DNA of 8,086 bases from assembly GCA_017353825.1 (NCBI GenBank), contig JAFMSC010000173.1, positions 1-8,086 of the forward strand, read 5' to 3'. The stretch is from Hyphomicrobiaceae bacterium (GTDB lineage Bacteria > Pseudomonadota > Alphaproteobacteria > Rhizobiales > Hyphomicrobiaceae). This document shows positions 6,361 to 8,086 of the stretch, in pieces. The position numbers were made by a program, and so were the translations under genes. The notes under the pieces are model-generated. The model did no database searches and was not told the DNA's origin. It was given only the letters and a program-made list of their open reading frames with translations. Numbering within the stretch: position 1 is the stretch's first letter; every line of letters begins with the position of its first letter.

Positions 6361-7041
6361 ATGAGCTACGTGTTCACGCCCGTCCCCCGGCCGGCCTTGC
6401 CGATCAAGGGGTCCGATCAGCTGTTCCCGGTCCATCGCATCTATTGCGTCGGCCGCAATTACACCGAGCACACCAAGGAGATGGGCGGCGACATCAAGGA
6501 CCCGCCCTTCTTCTTCCAGAAGAACCCGGACAATGCCGTCGCCGACGGCACCTTCCCCTATCCGCCGCAGACCCAGAACGTGCACTTCGAGATCGAACTG
6601 GTGGTGGGGCTCAAGTCGGGCGGGGTGAACATTGAGGCCGCCGAGGCCATGTCCCACGTATTCGGCTATGCCGTTGGCATCGACATGACGCGCCGTGACC
6701 TGCAGGACGTGGCCAAGAAGCTGGCGCGCCCGTGGGAGGTGGCCAAGGCGTTCGAGCACTCCGCGCCCATGACCGCCGTCGTGCCGGCACAGCACGTTGA
6801 GAGCATAGCCAAGGGCGCCATCTGGCTGGAGGTCAACGGCGTGCGCAAGCAGACCGGCGACTTGAGCCAGATGATCTGGGACGTGCCGCACCAGATCGAG
6901 TTCCTGTCCACCCTGTTCGAGCTGAAGGCGGGCGACCTGATCTTCACCGGCACGCCGGCCGGTGTGGGCGCCATCAAGAAGGGCGACAACATCAAGGGGC
7001 ACGTGGACGGGGTTGGGGACCTCGACGTGACGGTGGTTTGA
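6361..7041 (+). CDS. fumarylacetoacetate hydrolase-family protein, fumarylpyruvate hydrolase-like
   Basis: Soluble metal-dependent enzyme of the FAH superfamily, 226 residues, the usual size of the single-domain members. The ATG at 6361 has GAAGG seven bases upstream. Visible family marks: FPVHRIYCVGRNYTEHTKEM near residues 22-41 (start of the fold and lid helix), HFEIELVV with the metal ligands E77 and E79, GYAVGIDMTRRDLQ with the third ligand D108, and TGTPAGVG at 196-203. The closest named relatives by pattern are fumarylpyruvate hydrolase (gentisate pathway, cleaving to fumarate and pyruvate) and FAHD1-type acylpyruvate hydrolase or oxaloacetate tautomerase. No other aromatic-degradation gene is nearby, so the exact substrate is open. 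It stands alone, 400 bases ahead of dapF, with no close operon partner. Confidence 0.93.
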   Translation: MSYVFTPVPRPALPIKGSDQLFPVHRIYCVGRNYTEHTKEMGGDIKDPPFFFQKNPDNAVADGTFPYPPQTQNVHFEIELVVGLKSGGVNIEAAEAMSHVFGYAVGIDMTRRDLQDVAKKLARPWEVAKAFEHSAPMTAVVPAQHVESIAKGAIWLEVNGVRKQTGDLSQMIWDVPHQIEFLSTLFELKAGDLIFTGTPAGVGAIKKGDNIKGHVDGVGDLDVTVV

Positions 7042-7443
7042 GCGCTGGTATCGCGGCGGCGCGGGTTGCGCTTGAGAAAGTTGGGCTGGCGCACACCAGA
7101 CACCGTTGTTGTTGGCTCGGAGGAAGTGCCGAGGCCCCCCTTGCAATAGCTCAGTTTGCAAGCGGACTGCCGATGCGACTGGTGGGTGGGACCCCGCACG
7201 CGGGCACCGACGCCCTCCGCGCTGGCGCCTCCAACCGGTTCCAGGCCTAGCTGGTGCCAGCGGGCATCCGCGGCACGTCCAGGTTGCGGTCATCACCACG
7301 GCCTGCCACAAGCCCGCGTCCGATCCAGAGCCATGGCCCGCCACCCTCAGGAGCGCCCACCTCCAGAAAGCGCCTTCGGCATGAGACATTATCCCTGTCG
7401 GCCGTAGATTGTCTTGGCATGCCACCTCGCCCTATAAGGGCGC
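7042..7443. other. intergenic region, no gene seen
   Basis: These 402 bases between the hydrolase stop and dapF show no credible gene on either strand. Short hairpins are present (for example GCTGG-TG-CCAGC near 7250-7261), with no T-run after any. The last 35 bases contain the candidate dapF promoter, listed separately. Confidence 0.55.
7409..7438 (+). promoter_or_regulatory. candidate sigma-70-type promoter of dapF
   Basis: TTGTCT at 7409-7414, an 18-base spacer, then TATAAG at 7433-7438. The -10 matches consensus at five of six bases and the -35 at four of six. The expected transcription start would fall at about 7444-7446, on or next to the dapF ATG. The -10 also lies inside a small inverted repeat, GCCCT-ATA-AGGGC (7429-7441). 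Prediction by eye only. Confidence 0.35.
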
Positions 7444-8086
7444 ATGTCTACGCCCATACGTTTCCGCAAGATGAACGGTCTCGGCAACGAGATCTTGGTG
7501 GTCGACCTGCGCGGGCGCCGGGAGGAGCTGGGTCCGGCAGCGGCGCGGGCGATCGGCCGGCGGGACGGGCAGCATTTCGACCAGATGATGGTGCTCCGCG
7601 ACCCTGAGCGCGCGGGCACCGACGCCTTCGTGGGCATCTTTAACATAGACGGCTCCGAGGCGGAGGCCTGCGGCAACGGCATGCGCTGCGTAAGCTGGGT
7701 CGTGGCCCAGGAGACCGGCCGCCGGGCACTCAAGTTCGAGACCAGGGCCGGGGTCCTGGAGGCTCGTGTCACCGACGCGGGTCGTATCGCGGTTGATATA
7801 GGCGTGCCCAGGTTCGGGTGGCGCGAGATTCCGCTTGCTCGGCCGTTTGCGAATACAGGCGCCATCGCTCTCGATGGGGCGGATGGGCGCGGCCTGGGCG
7901 CAGCGTCGGTGGTCAATGTGGGCAACCCGCACGCGGTGTTCTGGGTCTCGCATCTTGACGCCCACGACCTGCGGCGGCTCGGGCCGCCGCTGGAGACCCA
8001 CGCGCTGTTCCCGGCGCGGGCGAACATCTCGCTAGCCCACGTCGTTGGGCCGCGGAGCATCGCCGTGCGCACCTGGGAGCGCGGCG
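7444..8086 (+). CDS. dapF: diaminopimelate epimerase, C-terminus cut by window edge
   Basis: Cytoplasmic, cofactor-independent enzyme that converts LL- to meso-diaminopimelate, for lysine and peptidoglycan synthesis. The frame is open from the ATG at 7444 to the right edge, 214 codons of an expected 275-295. An in-frame TAA three codons before fixes the start; AAGGG just upstream is a close, possibly too close, ribosome site. Family marks: FRKMNGLGNEILVVD at 7-21, FDQMMVL with the usual substrate-site region, GSEAEACGNGMRC with the first catalytic cysteine C76 and N78, and NVGNPHAVFWV with N161. The window ends in VRTWERG, just before the segment that carries the second catalytic cysteine, so the active site is only half visible. 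In many alphaproteobacteria a MiaB-like methylthiotransferase gene and ftsY follow; these would lie beyond the edge. Confidence 0.97.
   Translation, partial: MSTPIRFRKMNGLGNEILVVDLRGRREELGPAAARAIGRRDGQHFDQMMVLRDPERAGTDAFVGIFNIDGSEAEACGNGMRCVSWVVAQETGRRALKFETRAGVLEARVTDAGRIAVDIGVPRFGWREIPLARPFANTGAIALDGADGRGLGAASVVNVGNPHAVFWVSHLDAHDLRRLGPPLETHALFPARANISLAHVVGPRSIAVRTWERG

Noticed and set aside
7147..7230. tRNA-like stretch beginning TAGCTCAGTTTGCAAGCGG
   Set aside because: It resembles a tRNA D-arm, but the D-stem does not pair, and no anticodon arm or T-arm with GGTTCGA could be placed at the right distance.
7038..7250. Small plus-strand frame overlapping the hydrolase stop codon
   Set aside because: The TTG overlap hints at translational coupling, but there is no ribosome site, the 70-residue product shows no pattern, and codon use is not gene-like.
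6208..7425. 405-codon open frame on the minus strand
   Set aside because: It is antisense to the hydrolase gene, which has full family motifs. The flanking parts in the spacers show no protein-like pattern.

Overview
The window is high-GC chromosomal DNA with dense, short-spaced genes. Several products point to an alphaproteobacterium, probably Hyphomicrobiales (Rhizobiales): the MlaE permease with an N-terminal STAS-like domain, the two small conserved proteins of unknown function, and the gene style in general. This placement rests on remembered family resemblance, not on a search.

Layout, left to right. (1) Positions 1-1160, minus strand: most of an RND efflux membrane-fusion protein of the MdtA type, starting at GTG and running off the left edge. 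(2) 1161-1627: a 467-base divergent intergenic region with a perfect 16-base palindrome, a candidate operator. (3) 1628-2173, plus: a small exported protein of unknown function with two cysteines in the mature part. (4) 2338-5415, plus: a three-gene operon for an Mla/MCE-type lipid ABC transporter. It encodes a permease with a fused STAS domain, an ATPase, and an MCE substrate-binding protein whose C-terminal half looks like the PqiC/ABC_trans_aux lipoprotein domain. (5) 5483-5851, minus, convergent with the operon: a conserved small soluble protein of unknown function, with an unusual repeat-rich upstream region at 5895-5976. (6) 5852-6360: no gene seen. (7) 6361-7041, plus: a fumarylacetoacetate hydrolase-family enzyme. 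(8) 7042-7443: no gene seen, ending in a possible promoter. (9) 7444-8086, plus: the first three quarters of dapF (diaminopimelate epimerase), cut by the right edge.

The most interesting unit is the lipid transporter. Five roles that are usually separate (STAS partner, permease, ATPase, MCE protein, auxiliary lipoprotein) appear packed into three proteins. The PqiC-like domain, normally an outer-membrane lipoprotein, seems to be covalently tied to the inner-membrane MCE subunit. Three of the eight genes lie on or near envelope functions (efflux adaptor, lipid transport, peptidoglycan precursor synthesis), but only the transporter genes form a clear operon. I see no mobile element, CRISPR array, rRNA or tRNA, and no strong intrinsic terminator.
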